Of a stretch of DNA of 64,000 bases, positions 18,257 through 27,500 are shown piece by piece. Under the pieces are notes generated by a model. That model searched no databases. It was not told the origin of the DNA and saw nothing but the letters and a program-made list of their open reading frames with translations. Within the stretch, counting starts at the first letter, position 1. Each line of letters starts with the position of its first letter. The translations under genes and the position numbers were made by a program. Source of the DNA: Rhizobium laguerreae (GTDB lineage Bacteria; Pseudomonadota; Alphaproteobacteria; Rhizobiales; Rhizobiaceae); the NCBI RefSeq assembly GCF_002008165.1, contig NZ_MRDM01000017.1, positions 62,749-126,748 on the forward strand. The letters are read 5' to 3'.

Positions 18257-18339
18257 ATTGCCAAATCATGAATTGACCGGACTTACAGGGCGTCCGGTCC
18301 CGTATGGAAAAGTCCCTGACCTTATTGGGAGGAAATAGC

Positions 18340-19287
18340 ATGCGTAAATTGATGTTGGGTCTGGCGGTTGCGGCGGTGACGTTCGCCGGCGCCGCTCACG
18401 CCCAGGACAAGAAATTCACGATCGGCGTATCCATTCCGGCCGCCGACCACGGTTGGACGTCGGGCGTCGTGTTCCATGCCGAACGCGTCGCCAAGCTTCT
18501 GATGGCCGAACATCCCGGTCTCAACGTCATCGTCAAGACCTCGCCGGACGCCGCCAGCCAGGCCAACGCCGTGCAGGATCTCGATACGCAAGGCATCGAC
18601 GCCCTCGTCATCCTGCCGTCGGACCCGGATCCGCTCGTCAACGCCATCAAGGAAGTCAAGGCCAAAGGCAAGTTCGTCGCCCTCGTCGACCGCGCGCCGA
18701 GCAACAATGACAATTCCGTGCGCGACCTTTATGTCGCCGGCAACAACCCGGCTCTCGGCGAAGTCGCCGGCAAGTACATCAAGGACACGACGCCGGACGC
18801 CGAAGTGGTCATCATCCGCGGTCTGCCGATCCCGATCGATCAGCAGCGCCAGGACGGCTTCGATAAGGGCATTGCCGGCTCGAACGTCAAGGTTCTCGAC
18901 CGCCAATATGGCAACTGGAACCGCGACGATGCCTTCAAGGTCATGCAGGACTACCTGACCAAGTACCAGAAGATCGACGTCGTATGGTGCCAGGACGACG
19001 ACATGGCCGTCGGCGTTCTTCAGGCGATCGAGCAGGCCAAGCGCACAGACATCAAGTATGTCGTCGCCGGCGCCGGCTCCAAGGACATGGTCAAGAAGGT
19101 CATGGACGGCGACAAGATGATCCCCGTCGACGTTCTCTATCCGCCGGCAATGGTCGGCACGGCAATGGAGCTGACGGCGGCGGCCCTCTACGATCAGGTT
19201 CCGGTTCATGGCAGCTACATTCTGGATGCGACGCTCGTCACCAAGGAGAATGCCAAGGACTTCTATTTCCCGGATTCGCCGTTCTAA
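18340..19287 (+). CDS. sugar ABC transporter substrate-binding protein
   Basis: A 315-residue periplasmic binding protein of the ribose/galactose (RbsB-like, Peripla_BP_4) type. A clear Sec signal, MRKLMLGLAVAAVTFAGAAHA, is followed by the mature start QDKKFTIGVSIPAADHGWTS. Further family segments are DLDTQGIDALVILPSDPD and VWCQDDDMAVGVLQAIEQA. The start is ATG 18340 after GGGAGGA. A strong terminator follows, so this is probably the last gene of the transporter transcript and may be made in excess over the membrane subunits. The ligand is not known; the xylAB neighbourhood allows a pentose but does not prove it. Confidence 0.94.
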   Translation: MRKLMLGLAVAAVTFAGAAHAQDKKFTIGVSIPAADHGWTSGVVFHAERVAKLLMAEHPGLNVIVKTSPDAASQANAVQDLDTQGIDALVILPSDPDPLVNAIKEVKAKGKFVALVDRAPSNNDNSVRDLYVAGNNPALGEVAGKYIKDTTPDAEVVIIRGLPIPIDQQRQDGFDKGIAGSNVKVLDRQYGNWNRDDAFKVMQDYLTKYQKIDVVWCQDDDMAVGVLQAIEQAKRTDIKYVVAGAGSKDMVKKVMDGDKMIPVDVLYPPAMVGTAMELTAAALYDQVPVHGSYILDATLVTKENAKDFYFPDSPF

Positions 19288-19305
19288 TCCATCGACTTGA
19301 GACAA

Positions 19306-19336
19306 GCGCCCATTCGAAAGGATGGGCGCATTTTTT
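19306..19336 (+). terminator. rho-independent terminator after the binding-protein gene
   Basis: Perfect 8-base arms GCGCCCAT (19306-19313) and ATGGGCGC (19322-19329) are followed by A and six T. It begins 18 bases after the stop codon. Confidence 0.88.
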
Positions 19337-19497
19337 ATGCTTCCATACAGCGGCTGGCCGAAAATGCTGCACGTACCTCTTGCCCGCCAAAGCCCATCAT
19401 GATTAGCTCGCAGCCATATCGCATTTGGCCTCGCGCCAAATTCGACGCAAGGGCGAGGAGGCGCCTTGCTCCCGCCAAATAGCGTGCTACAACACTT

Positions 19498-19511
19498 CAG
19501 AAACGTTTACG
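19498..19511. promoter_or_regulatory. possible third LacI operator before the isomerase gene
   Basis: CAGAAACGTTTACG shares the AAAC/TTTAC half-site pattern with the paired operators at 15569 and has the central CG of many LacI sites. It lies 26 bases before the isomerase start and after the terminator at 19306, where a second promoter is expected. Confidence 0.45.
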
Positions 19512-19536
19512 GTCGATATTCAGGGAGGAATCTGAC

Positions 19537-20592
19537 ATGAAGACGATCAAGGGCCCCGGCCTTTTCCTTGGCCAGTTCGCGGGCGATACTGCTCCTTTCA
19601 ATTCGTGGGACGCCATCACCAAATGGGCGGCCGACATCGGTTACAAGGGCGTCCAGGTGCCGACCTGGGCCAGCCAGCTGATCGATCTGAAGAAGGCTGC
19701 CACATCCAAGGCTTATTGCGACGAATTCGCCGGCAAGGCGCGCGAAAACGGCATCGAGATCACCGAACTCTCCACCCATCTGCAAGGCCAGCTCGTCGCC
19801 GTTCACCCGGCCTATGACGAAGCCTTCGACGGGTTTGCTGCACCGGAGGTGCGTGGCAATCCGAAAGCGCGTCAGGAATGGGCGGTCGAGCAGGTCAAGA
19901 TGGCGCTGACCGCATCCAAGAACCTCGGGCTTACGGCGCATGCGACCTTCTCTGGCGCGCTTGCCTGGCCCTTCATCTATCCCTGGCCGCAGCGTCCTGC
20001 CGGTCTGGTCGAGACTGCCTTCGACGAGCTTGCCCGCCGCTGGACGCCGATCCTCAACCATGCGGACGAGAACGGTATCGACGTCTGCTACGAGATCCAC
20101 CCGGGCGAGGACCTGCATGACGGCATCACCTTCGAGATGTTCCTAGAGCGGGTGAAGAACCATCCGCGCGCCAACATGCTCTACGATCCCTCGCACTATG
20201 TCCTGCAGTGCCTCGATTATCTCGACAATATCGACATCTACAAGGACCGCATCAAGATGTTCCACGTCAAGGATGCGGAGTTCAATCCGACCGGACGCCA
20301 GGGCGTCTACGGCGGCTATCAGGGCTGGGTCGAACGCGCCGGCCGGTTCCGCTCTCTCGGCGACGGCCAGGTCGATTTCGGCGCGGTGTTTTCGAAGATG
20401 ACGGCGAATAATTTCGACGGCTGGGCGGTGGTCGAATGGGAATGTGCGCTGAAGCATCCGGAGGACGGTGCCCGCGAAGGCGCCGAATTCGTTGCCGCCC
20501 ATATCATCCGCGTCACCGAGAAAGCCTTCGACGATTTCGCCGGCAGCGGCACAGACCAGGCGGCCAACCGGCGGATGCTGGGGCTTTCCTAA
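19537..20592 (+). CDS. sugar phosphate isomerase/epimerase-like TIM-barrel protein
   Basis: A 351-residue protein of the xylose-isomerase-like TIM-barrel (AP endonuclease family 2) fold. Metal-binding and catalytic acids typical of the fold can be placed at CYEIHPGEDLHD (Glu and His), NMLYDPSHYV (Asp, His), IKMFHVKDAEF (His, Asp) and WAVVEWECAL (Glu). Relatives epimerise or isomerise sugars, often keto-sugars. The start is ATG 19537 after GGGAGGA. The next gene is a Gfo/Idh/MocA dehydrogenase; such pairs often oxidise a sugar and then rearrange it. The exact substrate is unknown. Confidence 0.88.
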   Translation: MKTIKGPGLFLGQFAGDTAPFNSWDAITKWAADIGYKGVQVPTWASQLIDLKKAATSKAYCDEFAGKARENGIEITELSTHLQGQLVAVHPAYDEAFDGFAAPEVRGNPKARQEWAVEQVKMALTASKNLGLTAHATFSGALAWPFIYPWPQRPAGLVETAFDELARRWTPILNHADENGIDVCYEIHPGEDLHDGITFEMFLERVKNHPRANMLYDPSHYVLQCLDYLDNIDIYKDRIKMFHVKDAEFNPTGRQGVYGGYQGWVERAGRFRSLGDGQVDFGAVFSKMTANNFDGWAVVEWECALKHPEDGAREGAEFVAAHIIRVTEKAFDDFAGSGTDQAANRRMLGLS

Positions 20593-20612
20593 ATCAGTTC
20601 ATATTGGTTGGT

Positions 20613-20750
20613 TGCCCCTCACCCTGACCCTCTCCCCGTAAACGGGGCGAGGGGACTTGCCCGACCAAGCGTCGAGAGCGGAAAAGACGCCGCGGCATAC
20701 ACCTTCTCCCCGCGAGCAGGGAGAAGGTGGCGGCAGTCGGATGAGGGGCA
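20613..20750. repeat. RIME-type mosaic element between isomerase and oxidoreductase genes
   Basis: Outer inverted ends TGCCCCTCA (20613-20621) and TGAGGGGCA (20742-20750) enclose CTTCTCCC/GGGAGAAGG and CTCCCCGTAAACGGGG blocks. It is a diverged relative of the element at 12882 and, like it, lies between two co-directional genes. Confidence 0.82.
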
Positions 20751-20784
20751 TATCCGCACCAAGTTCAAATTTCAGGAGGAATCA

Positions 20785-21972
20785 ATGGCAATCGAAGCAT
20801 CATCCGAACAGACCCGCGAGCCGCGCATCCGGCTCGGTATGGTGGGCGGCGGCGCGGGCGCGTTTATCGGCGCGGTGCACCGTATCGCGGCACGCATCGA
20901 CGATCAGTACGATCTCATCGCCGGCGCGCTGTCGGCTTCGTCCGAAAAGGCGATCGCATCCGGCCGCGACCTCGGCCTCGATCCGTCGCGGACCTATTCC
21001 AGCTACCGCGAGATGGCAATCCGCGAGGCGAAGCTGAAGAACGGCATCGAGGCGGTGGCGATCGTCACGCCGAACCATGTGCATTACGATGCAGCCAAGG
21101 AATTCCTGAAGCGCGGCATCCATGTCATCTGCGACAAGCCGCTGACGTCCAACCTTGCCGATGCGAAGAAGCTGAAGAAGATCGCCGACGAGAGCGGCGC
21201 GCTGTTCGTGCTGACTCATAATTACACCGGCTATCCGATGGTCCGCCAGGCGCGGGAGATGATCGCGAATGGCGAACTCGGCGACATCCGCGTCGTCCAG
21301 GCCGAATATCCGCAGGACTGGCTGACGGAAGCGGTCGAGCAAACCGGCCAGAAACAGGCTGCCTGGCGCACCGATCCGGCACAGTCCGGCGTCGGCGGCT
21401 CGACGGGCGATATCGGTACGCATGCCTATAATCTCGCCGCCTTCATCACTGGCCTGGAGCTCGACAGCCTCGCTGCCGATCTCGACAGCTTCGTTCCCGG
21501 CCGCCGGCTGGACGATAACGCGCATGTCATGCTGCGCTTCAAGGCGAAGGGCTCGGAGAAGCCAGCCAAGGGCATGCTCTGGTGCAGCCAGGTGGCGCCC
21601 GGCCATGAAAACGGTCTGATGGTCCGCGTCTACGGCACCAAGGGCGGGCTCGAATGGACCCAGAAGGACCCGAACTACTTGTGGTACACGCCTTTCGGCG
21701 AGTCGAAGCGGCTGATCACCCGGGGCGGCGCCGGTTCAGGCGCGGCTGCCGGCCGTGTCACGCGCGTGCCATCCGGGCATCCGGAAGGTTATCTCGAAGC
21801 CTTCGCGACGATCTATACGGAAGCCGCACATGCGATCAACGCCCGCAAAAAGGACAAGGCCGTCGACAAGGCAGTGGTCTACCCCACAGTCGATGACGGC
21901 GTGAAGGGCGTGGCTTTCGTCGAAGCCTGCGTCGCGTCTTCGAAGAAGAACGGCGCCTGGGTCAAGGTCTGA
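20785..21972 (+). CDS. Gfo/Idh/MocA-family NAD(P)-dependent oxidoreductase
   Basis: A 395-residue sugar or polyol dehydrogenase. The N-terminal Rossmann domain has RLGMVGGGAGAFIGAVH at residues 14-30, and the family EKP-type motif appears as VICDKPLTS with the catalytic Lys. The C-terminal domain has STGDIGTHAYNLA, holding the family's Asp-x-x-x-His pair. The start is ATG 20785 after AGGAGGA. Together with the preceding TIM-barrel protein it probably carries out oxidation of a transported sugar or glycoside; 3-keto intermediates are typical of such pairs, but this is inference. Confidence 0.92.
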   Translation: MAIEASSEQTREPRIRLGMVGGGAGAFIGAVHRIAARIDDQYDLIAGALSASSEKAIASGRDLGLDPSRTYSSYREMAIREAKLKNGIEAVAIVTPNHVHYDAAKEFLKRGIHVICDKPLTSNLADAKKLKKIADESGALFVLTHNYTGYPMVRQAREMIANGELGDIRVVQAEYPQDWLTEAVEQTGQKQAAWRTDPAQSGVGGSTGDIGTHAYNLAAFITGLELDSLAADLDSFVPGRRLDDNAHVMLRFKAKGSEKPAKGMLWCSQVAPGHENGLMVRVYGTKGGLEWTQKDPNYLWYTPFGESKRLITRGGAGSGAAAGRVTRVPSGHPEGYLEAFATIYTEAAHAINARKKDKAVDKAVVYPTVDDGVKGVAFVEACVASSKKNGAWVKV

Positions 21973-22043
21973 ATTAACGATCTGGATTGCGCCATGAAAG
22001 CGCCGAGGCGGGGTCAAGCCGTCTCGGCATTTTGTTTATTTGG

Positions 22044-22448
22044 TCAGGCAGTAGCAGTGCGCCCGCGCTTCAGCAGATTGTCGACGCTCAACGGTCCGGC
22101 ACCTGCCGCCACCAGATAAAGAAACACGAAGCAGAACAGGATCGCCGCGACGCCGCCGTTCTGCGCAGGATAGATGCCCTTCGACGCGTGCCCGATGAAA
22201 TAGGCGAAGGCCATCAGGCCCGAGAGCACGAAGGCTGCGATACGAGTCTGGAATCCCACCAGGACCAGGAAGCCGAAGGTGAGTTCGAGCAGCCCGGCAA
22301 TCCAGGAAAGCGAGCCCGCGGGCGGTACGCTTGCCGCAGCCGGAAAATGCAGGATTTTCTGTGTTCCGTAGCTGAAAAGCACGAGTGACGAGACGATGCG
22401 CAACAGGCTCAGCAGATGAGGCTGCAGCGAATGGAACGAAGAGAGCAT
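22044..22448 (-). CDS. DoxX family membrane protein
   Basis: A 134-residue, four-helix integral membrane protein. The N-terminal helix region SLLRIVSSLVLFSYGTQKIL and the segment IAGLLELTFGFLVLVGFQTR match the DoxX family, where a Glu lies in a membrane helix. The role is poorly defined; some relatives are linked to redox or oxidative-stress complexes. The start is ATG 22448 after AAGGAA. It converges on the oxidoreductase gene and is divergent from the beta-glucosidase, so it seems to be a single-gene unit. Confidence 0.85.
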   Translation of the reverse strand: MLSSFHSLQPHLLSLLRIVSSLVLFSYGTQKILHFPAAASVPPAGSLSWIAGLLELTFGFLVLVGFQTRIAAFVLSGLMAFAYFIGHASKGIYPAQNGGVAAILFCFVFLYLVAAGAGPLSVDNLLKRGRTATA

Positions 22449-22587
22449 TGGATTCCTTTCACATTTGTGATTCCATTTCCCGTGTAAGGATCTCCGTCTC
22501 AACGGCCAAGTCACGACTGCTGACAATGCCGTTATGAGGGTGGTTGCCCGGATAGGGAGCGGCGTTGCAGCTGTTCTGTTTTTCCTC

Positions 22588-22601
22588 CTGCAACGTTGCA
22601 G
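22588..22601. promoter_or_regulatory. perfect 14-bp palindrome, candidate LacI-family operator
   Basis: CTGCAACGTTGCAG is fully symmetric with the central CG typical of LacI/GalR operators. It is 86 bases before the beta-glucosidase start, in the divergent region with the DoxX gene. Confidence 0.6.
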
Positions 22602-22686
22602 ATTTTCTCGCCGCCAGCCTGTACTTTACACTCGGGCTTGGCTAAATCCGGCGCAAACGGCTGAACCTGAGAGATAGGATTTGCAG

Positions 22687-24060
22687 ATGATCGATCCGAA
22701 GAAACTCGCGGAGCGCTTTCCCGGCGACTTCACTTTCGGCGTTGCCACCGCCGCCTTCCAGATCGAAGGCGCCAGCAAGGCCGATGGCCGCAAGCCATCC
22801 ATCTGGGATGCTTTCTGCAATATGCCCGGTCGCGTCCATAATCGCGATAACGGCGACGTTGCCTGCGACCACTACAATCGCCTGGAGCAGGACCTCGATC
22901 TCATCAAGGAGATGGGTGTCGAAGCCTACAGGTTCTCGATCGCCTGGCCGCGCATTATCCCCGACGGTACGGGTCCGGTAAACGAGGCCGGCCTCGATTT
23001 CTACGACCGGCTGGTTGACGGCTGCAAGGCGCGGGGCATCAAGACCTTCGCGACGCTCTACCATTGGGATCTGCCTCTGTTGCTCGCCGGCGAGGGCGGC
23101 TGGACTGCGCGCTCGACCGCCTACGCCTATCAGCGCTACGCCAAGACGGTGATGAACCGCCTGGGGGATCGCCTTGACAGTGTCGCCACCTTCAACGAGC
23201 CCTGGTGCATCGTCTGGCTCAGCCACCTCTACGGCATTCATGCTCCTGGCGAGCGCAACATGCAGGCCGCCCTTCACGCCATGCATTACATGAACCTGGC
23301 ACACGGCCTCGGCGTCGAGGCGATCCGCTCGGAAGCCCCCAATGTGCCGGTCGGCCTCGTGCTCAATGCCGCCTCGATCATTCCCGGCTCCGACAGCCCG
23401 GCCGATCGCGCCGCCGCCGAGCGTGCACATCAGTTCCACAACGGCGCCTTCTTCGACCCCGTCTTCAAGGGCGAGTATCCAAAGGAATTCGTCGAAGCGC
23501 TCGGCGATCGCATGCCCGCCATCGGGGATGGCGACATGAAGCTCATCAGCCAGAAACTCGACTGGTGGGGTCTGAACTACTACAAGCCCGAGCGCGTCAC
23601 CGACGATGCCGAACGCAAGGGCGATTTCCCCTGGACGGTGGAAGCGCCGCCGGCAAGCGACGTCAAGACCGATATCGGCTGGGAAATCTATGCGCCGGGC
23701 CTGAAGCTCTCGGTCGAGGACCTTTACCGCCGCTATGACCTGCCGGAATGCTACATCACCGAGAACGGCGCCTGCGACAATACCGATGTCGTCGACGGCG
23801 AGGTCGACGACGTGATGCGCCTCGACTATCTCGGCGATCACCTCGACATCGTGGCCGGCCTCGTCAAGGACGGCTATCCCCTGCGCGGCTATTTCGCCTG
23901 GAGCCTGATGGACAATTTCGAATGGGCGGAAGGCTACCGCATGCGCTTCGGCCTCGTCCATGTCGATTATCAGACGCAGTTACGCACGGTAAAGAAGAGC
24001 GGCAAGTGGTATCGCGAACTGGCGGCTCAGTTCCCGAAGGGCAATCACAAAGCGGGTTAG
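22687..24060 (+). CDS. GH1 family beta-glucosidase
   Basis: Hydrolyses terminal beta-glycosidic bonds in cellobiose-like or aryl glucosides by the retaining mechanism. The 457-residue protein has the GH1 N-terminal signature FTFGVATAAFQIEGA. The acid/base Glu171 lies in ATFNEPW and the nucleophile Glu359 in CYITENGA; the substrate-binding SLMDNFEWAEGY closes the active site. No signal peptide is seen, so it acts in the cytoplasm on imported sugars. The start is ATG 22687; TTG 22681 is also in frame. It is transcribed alone behind a LacI-type palindrome. Confidence 0.95.
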   Translation: MIDPKKLAERFPGDFTFGVATAAFQIEGASKADGRKPSIWDAFCNMPGRVHNRDNGDVACDHYNRLEQDLDLIKEMGVEAYRFSIAWPRIIPDGTGPVNEAGLDFYDRLVDGCKARGIKTFATLYHWDLPLLLAGEGGWTARSTAYAYQRYAKTVMNRLGDRLDSVATFNEPWCIVWLSHLYGIHAPGERNMQAALHAMHYMNLAHGLGVEAIRSEAPNVPVGLVLNAASIIPGSDSPADRAAAERAHQFHNGAFFDPVFKGEYPKEFVEALGDRMPAIGDGDMKLISQKLDWWGLNYYKPERVTDDAERKGDFPWTVEAPPASDVKTDIGWEIYAPGLKLSVEDLYRRYDLPECYITENGACDNTDVVDGEVDDVMRLDYLGDHLDIVAGLVKDGYPLRGYFAWSLMDNFEWAEGYRMRFGLVHVDYQTQLRTVKKSGKWYRELAAQFPKGNHKAG

Positions 24061-24261
24061 CGCAATTACTCCAGCGGGCACTTGATCCAGGCGCCTTTTG
24101 AACTTGCCCGTCCGGCGGCACGGCAAGCTGACGCTGCTTGCCGTCAATTTCGCGACCACCGGCGGCACGGACAAAAATCGATCGTCAGACACGTGCAACA
24201 GGCGGTTGTTTAAACGTTTTTGAACCCTTGGCTGGCAAAGTGCACCGGTCAGGGAGCTGTT

Positions 24262-26484
24262 ATGCAGGCAGTCGGAAAGTCGCAGAGCAAGGGATCGGGA
24301 ATAGGCCGTCACATTACCGTCACCGGCGTACTTTTCTCCTTCGCGGTCATCGTCGCCGTCGTCACCGTCATGGTGCTGACGGCACTCGAACGCGTGACCG
24401 AAAACGCCAATCTCCTCGATGACGAGCGCTCGCGCGAAACGACGATCGGCGCGGTGAAGACATTCGAGGATCAGCTCGGCGCGACGCTCGACGATTATGC
24501 CGCCTGGGACGATGCCGCCGCCAACGTCTACGCGCCGGACGGTATGGCCTGGACGGTGAGCAATTACGGCGAGATGTCGGTCAATAGCTCGCTGTTTGAC
24601 GTGGCGATCGTCATCGATGGCGAGAAGAAGGCGATCATGACCTATCGCGACGGCAAACCGATGGAGGAGCCGCTCACGGATTTCTTCGCGCCGTCGCTCT
24701 GGGTCCTGCTCGACAGGGTGAAGGCGGCCGGCCCGGCCGATCGTCCTCAAGCGGTCGGCTTCGTCACCACCAAACGCGGCATTGCCGCTGTCGGCGTGGC
24801 ATTGGTGCGGGAAAAGTCCGGTGCGCTGGATGCGCCCGTCGGCCAGCGCCGCTATCTTGTTTTCGCCCGCCATCTCGATGACGACAGAGTGACCGCGCTC
24901 GGCCAGACCTATGTCATCGGCGGGCTGAGGCTGGCGCCGCCGAGTTTTGCTGCCGACTATCGCGTACCGATCGTCGATCCGACGGGGGCAACGCTCGGCA
25001 AGCTCGTCTGGACCTCGCGTTCACCCGGCGATATCGCCTATGCTCAGGTGCGGCCGATGGTCATCCAGGCTCTCGGCCTCGTCGGATTGTTCTTCGTAGT
25101 GCTGCTGGTCATCGGCTGGCTTGCCGGCCGCCGCCTGAGGGCAGAGGAAGGCAGCGCCCGCGAGGAGGCGTTGCGCGACAGGTTGAGCGGTCTTTCCAAC
25201 CGCGATGGTCTCGGGCTCGCCGTCGATCGCTTTGTCGTCGAGGCATGCCAGGCCAAGCGCAACGTGCTGCTCCTCTATCTTGATCTTGATGGCTTCAAGG
25301 AAGTCAATGACAGTTATGGCCACGGCACCGGTGACCAGCTGATCCGTGCGGTCGCGGCCGGGCTCGCTGTGCTCATTCCGCAGGGTGCGGTTCTCGCGCG
25401 CATCGGCGGCGATGAATTTGCGATCGCCTTTCTCTCCGACGGCGAGAATGCCGCCGCCCTGCAGCTTGCCGAACAGATCCTCGATTTTCTGGTCGAGCCG
25501 CTAGAGATCGGCCGCCGCGTGGTCGTCGTCGGAGCCAGTATCGGCATCGCCATGTCGCCTTTGGGTGCGGTCGGGCGCGAAGAGCTGGTGCGCCGCTCCG
25601 ATCTTGCCATGTACAAAGCGAAGGAGGCCGGCCGCGCGCGGATGATGCTCTATGATCCGTCGATGGATGCGGATCGGGAGCAGCGTAATGCGCTGGAGCT
25701 CGATCTCCGGATGGCGATCGAAAGCGGCGACCTGACGCTCGCCTACCAGCCGCTGATCGATGCGAGCACACATGCGATGACCGGCGTCGAGGCTCTGGTG
25801 CGCTGGAACCGCCCGGGCCATGGTCCTGTCTCGCCCGAGCTGTTCATCCCGATTGCCGAGACCAGCGGCCTCATCGAATCGCTCGGCCTGTTCGTACTGC
25901 GCAAGGCCTGCGAGACGGCCAAGCAATGGCCGGAACTCAATGTCTCGGTTAACGTCTCGCCCGGCCAGTTCCGCAATCCCGCCTTTACCGACTATGTGCG
26001 CTACGTGCTGAAACAGACGGAGATCGAGGCCGACCGCATCACGCTCGAGATCACCGAAGGCTACATGATCCAGAATCCGCAGCGCACCCGCCAGTCGATC
26101 GAACGGTTGAAGGGGCTGGGGGTCAAGGTGGCGCTCGACGATTTCGGTTCCGGTTTCTCCTCGATCGGTTATCTCAGGCAGTTCGGCTTCGACCGCATCA
26201 AGATCGACCGCTCGCTGGTCATGGGTGTCAACGACAAACGCCAGCGCGAGATGCTGCAGGCGACGGTAGCACTTGCCCGTTCGCTCGATATTCCGGTGAC
26301 GGCCGAAGGTATCGAGACCGAGGAGCAGGCGATCGCCATGCGCCTCTTCGGCTGTGACTGCCTGCAGGGCTATTGGTTCGCAAAGCCTGTGACATCGGAC
26401 CTTATCACCGAGATGCTGCAGGAGCGACGCAAAGCGGAGCCTGCGGCCCGGCGCCACGTCGGCGCAGCTCGACCGGCAGCCTGA
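24262..26484 (+). CDS. CHASE4-GGDEF-EAL membrane c-di-GMP protein
   Basis: A 740-residue bifunctional candidate for c-di-GMP synthesis and breakdown. There is one membrane helix at about 20-45, a periplasmic CHASE4-like domain (with LDDYAAWDDAAANVY) to about 265, a second helix at about 267-290, then GGDEF and EAL domains. The cyclase motif is intact (RIGGDEF, residues 382-386 for GGDEF). The EAL motif is at 510-512 (VEALVRW) with DDFGSGFSSIGYL and AEGIETEEQ also intact. The start is ATG 24262 after AGGGAG. It is a single-gene unit. Which activity dominates cannot be read from sequence. Confidence 0.93.
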   Translation: MQAVGKSQSKGSGIGRHITVTGVLFSFAVIVAVVTVMVLTALERVTENANLLDDERSRETTIGAVKTFEDQLGATLDDYAAWDDAAANVYAPDGMAWTVSNYGEMSVNSSLFDVAIVIDGEKKAIMTYRDGKPMEEPLTDFFAPSLWVLLDRVKAAGPADRPQAVGFVTTKRGIAAVGVALVREKSGALDAPVGQRRYLVFARHLDDDRVTALGQTYVIGGLRLAPPSFAADYRVPIVDPTGATLGKLVWTSRSPGDIAYAQVRPMVIQALGLVGLFFVVLLVIGWLAGRRLRAEEGSAREEALRDRLSGLSNRDGLGLAVDRFVVEACQAKRNVLLLYLDLDGFKEVNDSYGHGTGDQLIRAVAAGLAVLIPQGAVLARIGGDEFAIAFLSDGENAAALQLAEQILDFLVEPLEIGRRVVVVGASIGIAMSPLGAVGREELVRRSDLAMYKAKEAGRARMMLYDPSMDADREQRNALELDLRMAIESGDLTLAYQPLIDASTHAMTGVEALVRWNRPGHGPVSPELFIPIAETSGLIESLGLFVLRKACETAKQWPELNVSVNVSPGQFRNPAFTDYVRYVLKQTEIEADRITLEITEGYMIQNPQRTRQSIERLKGLGVKVALDDFGSGFSSIGYLRQFGFDRIKIDRSLVMGVNDKRQREMLQATVALARSLDIPVTAEGIETEEQAIAMRLFGCDCLQGYWFAKPVTSDLITEMLQERRKAEPAARRHVGAARPAA

Positions 26485-26509
26485 TCCTCAGGCCAATCAG
26501 AATTCCGGC

Positions 26510-27439
26510 TCAGCTGCCGATATGTCGCTGGCCGCGCTTTTTCGCCAGGGCGATCTGATGCTGACGCTGACGGTAACGCAGCCGGTCTTCCTCCGTACGC
26601 ATGTGGTAGCAGTGGCTGCAGGAAACGCCTTCCTCGTAAAGCGGCGAGGTGATTTCCTCGGCGGTGATCGGGTTGCGGCAGGCGTGGCAGAGCCGGTGTT
26701 CGCCTTCCTTCAAACCGTGCTCGACGGACACGCGCTCGTCGAAGACGAAGCAGGTGCCATCCCAGAGGCTCTCCTCCTGCGGCACTTCCTCCAGATATTT
26801 CAGGATGCCGCCCTTCAGATGATAGACCTCGTCGAAGCCCTCAGCCTTCATGAAGGCGGTGGCCTTCTCGCAGCGTATGCCGCCGGTGCAGTACATGGCG
26901 ACCTTTGGCTTGTTGTGCAGACCGGGATTCTGACGCACCCATTCCGGAAACTCACGGAAGCTCTTGGTCTTCGGGTCGAGCGCGCCGCGGAAGGTTCCGA
27001 TCGCCGTCTCGTAGTCGTTGCGGGTGTCGATGACGATGGTGTCGGGGTCGGAAATCAGCGCGTTCCAGTCCTTGGCAGCCACATAGGTGCCGACCACCTT
27101 GTTGGGGTCGATATCTTCGACGCCCATGGTGACGATTTCCTTCTTCAGCTTCACCTTCATGCGCAGGAAGGGCATTTTCGAGGCGCGGCTTTCCTTGTGC
27201 TCCAGGCCCGAAAATTCCGGCTGGGCGCGCAGGAAAGCGAGCACGGCGTGAATGCCGGCATCCGGGCCTGCGATCGTGCCGTTGATGCCTTCATGCGCCA
27301 GAAGCAGCGTTCCCTTGACGCCGTTCTCCTCGCAAAGCGTCTGCAACGGCGCCTGCAGGCCGGCAAAGTGCGGCACGGAAACGAAATGGTAGAGTGCGGC
27401 CACGAGGAACGGGCTGGTGTGTGTCAGGCTGTCGGTCAT
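26510..27439 (-). CDS. trhO: rhodanese-domain tRNA uridine-34 hydroxylase (TrhO/YceA family)
   Basis: A 309-residue protein of the UPF0176/YceA family, whose E. coli member makes 5-hydroxyuridine at tRNA position 34 using oxygen. An N-terminal ferredoxin-like domain ([12 protein letters not shown]) is followed by a rhodanese domain with [13 protein letters not shown] and the active-site Cys in [15 protein letters not shown]-terminal Cys-rich segment ([10 protein letters not shown] and VSCSHCYH) has two CxxC pairs likely to bind zinc. The start is ATG 27439. The downstream-facing CHAD gene is on the same strand upstream but 61 bases away. Confidence 0.9.
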   Translation of the reverse strand: MTDSLTHTSPFLVAALYHFVSVPHFAGLQAPLQTLCEENGVKGTLLLAHEGINGTIAGPDAGIHAVLAFLRAQPEFSGLEHKESRASKMPFLRMKVKLKKEIVTMGVEDIDPNKVVGTYVAAKDWNALISDPDTIVIDTRNDYETAIGTFRGALDPKTKSFREFPEWVRQNPGLHNKPKVAMYCTGGIRCEKATAFMKAEGFDEVYHLKGGILKYLEEVPQEESLWDGTCFVFDERVSVEHGLKEGEHRLCHACRNPITAEEITSPLYEEGVSCSHCYHMRTEEDRLRYRQRQHQIALAKKRGQRHIGS

Positions 27440-27500
27440 GGGCGGGAAATACAGAAAATCGGCGGGCCGCGCAATTGCCTTCGCCAGTGGCGGCCTTCTC

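Noticed and set aside
15646-19287. Assignment of the ABC system as the xylose transporter xylFGH
   Set aside because: It has its own LacI repressor and catabolic genes, and nothing in the binding protein sequence fixes xylose as ligand.
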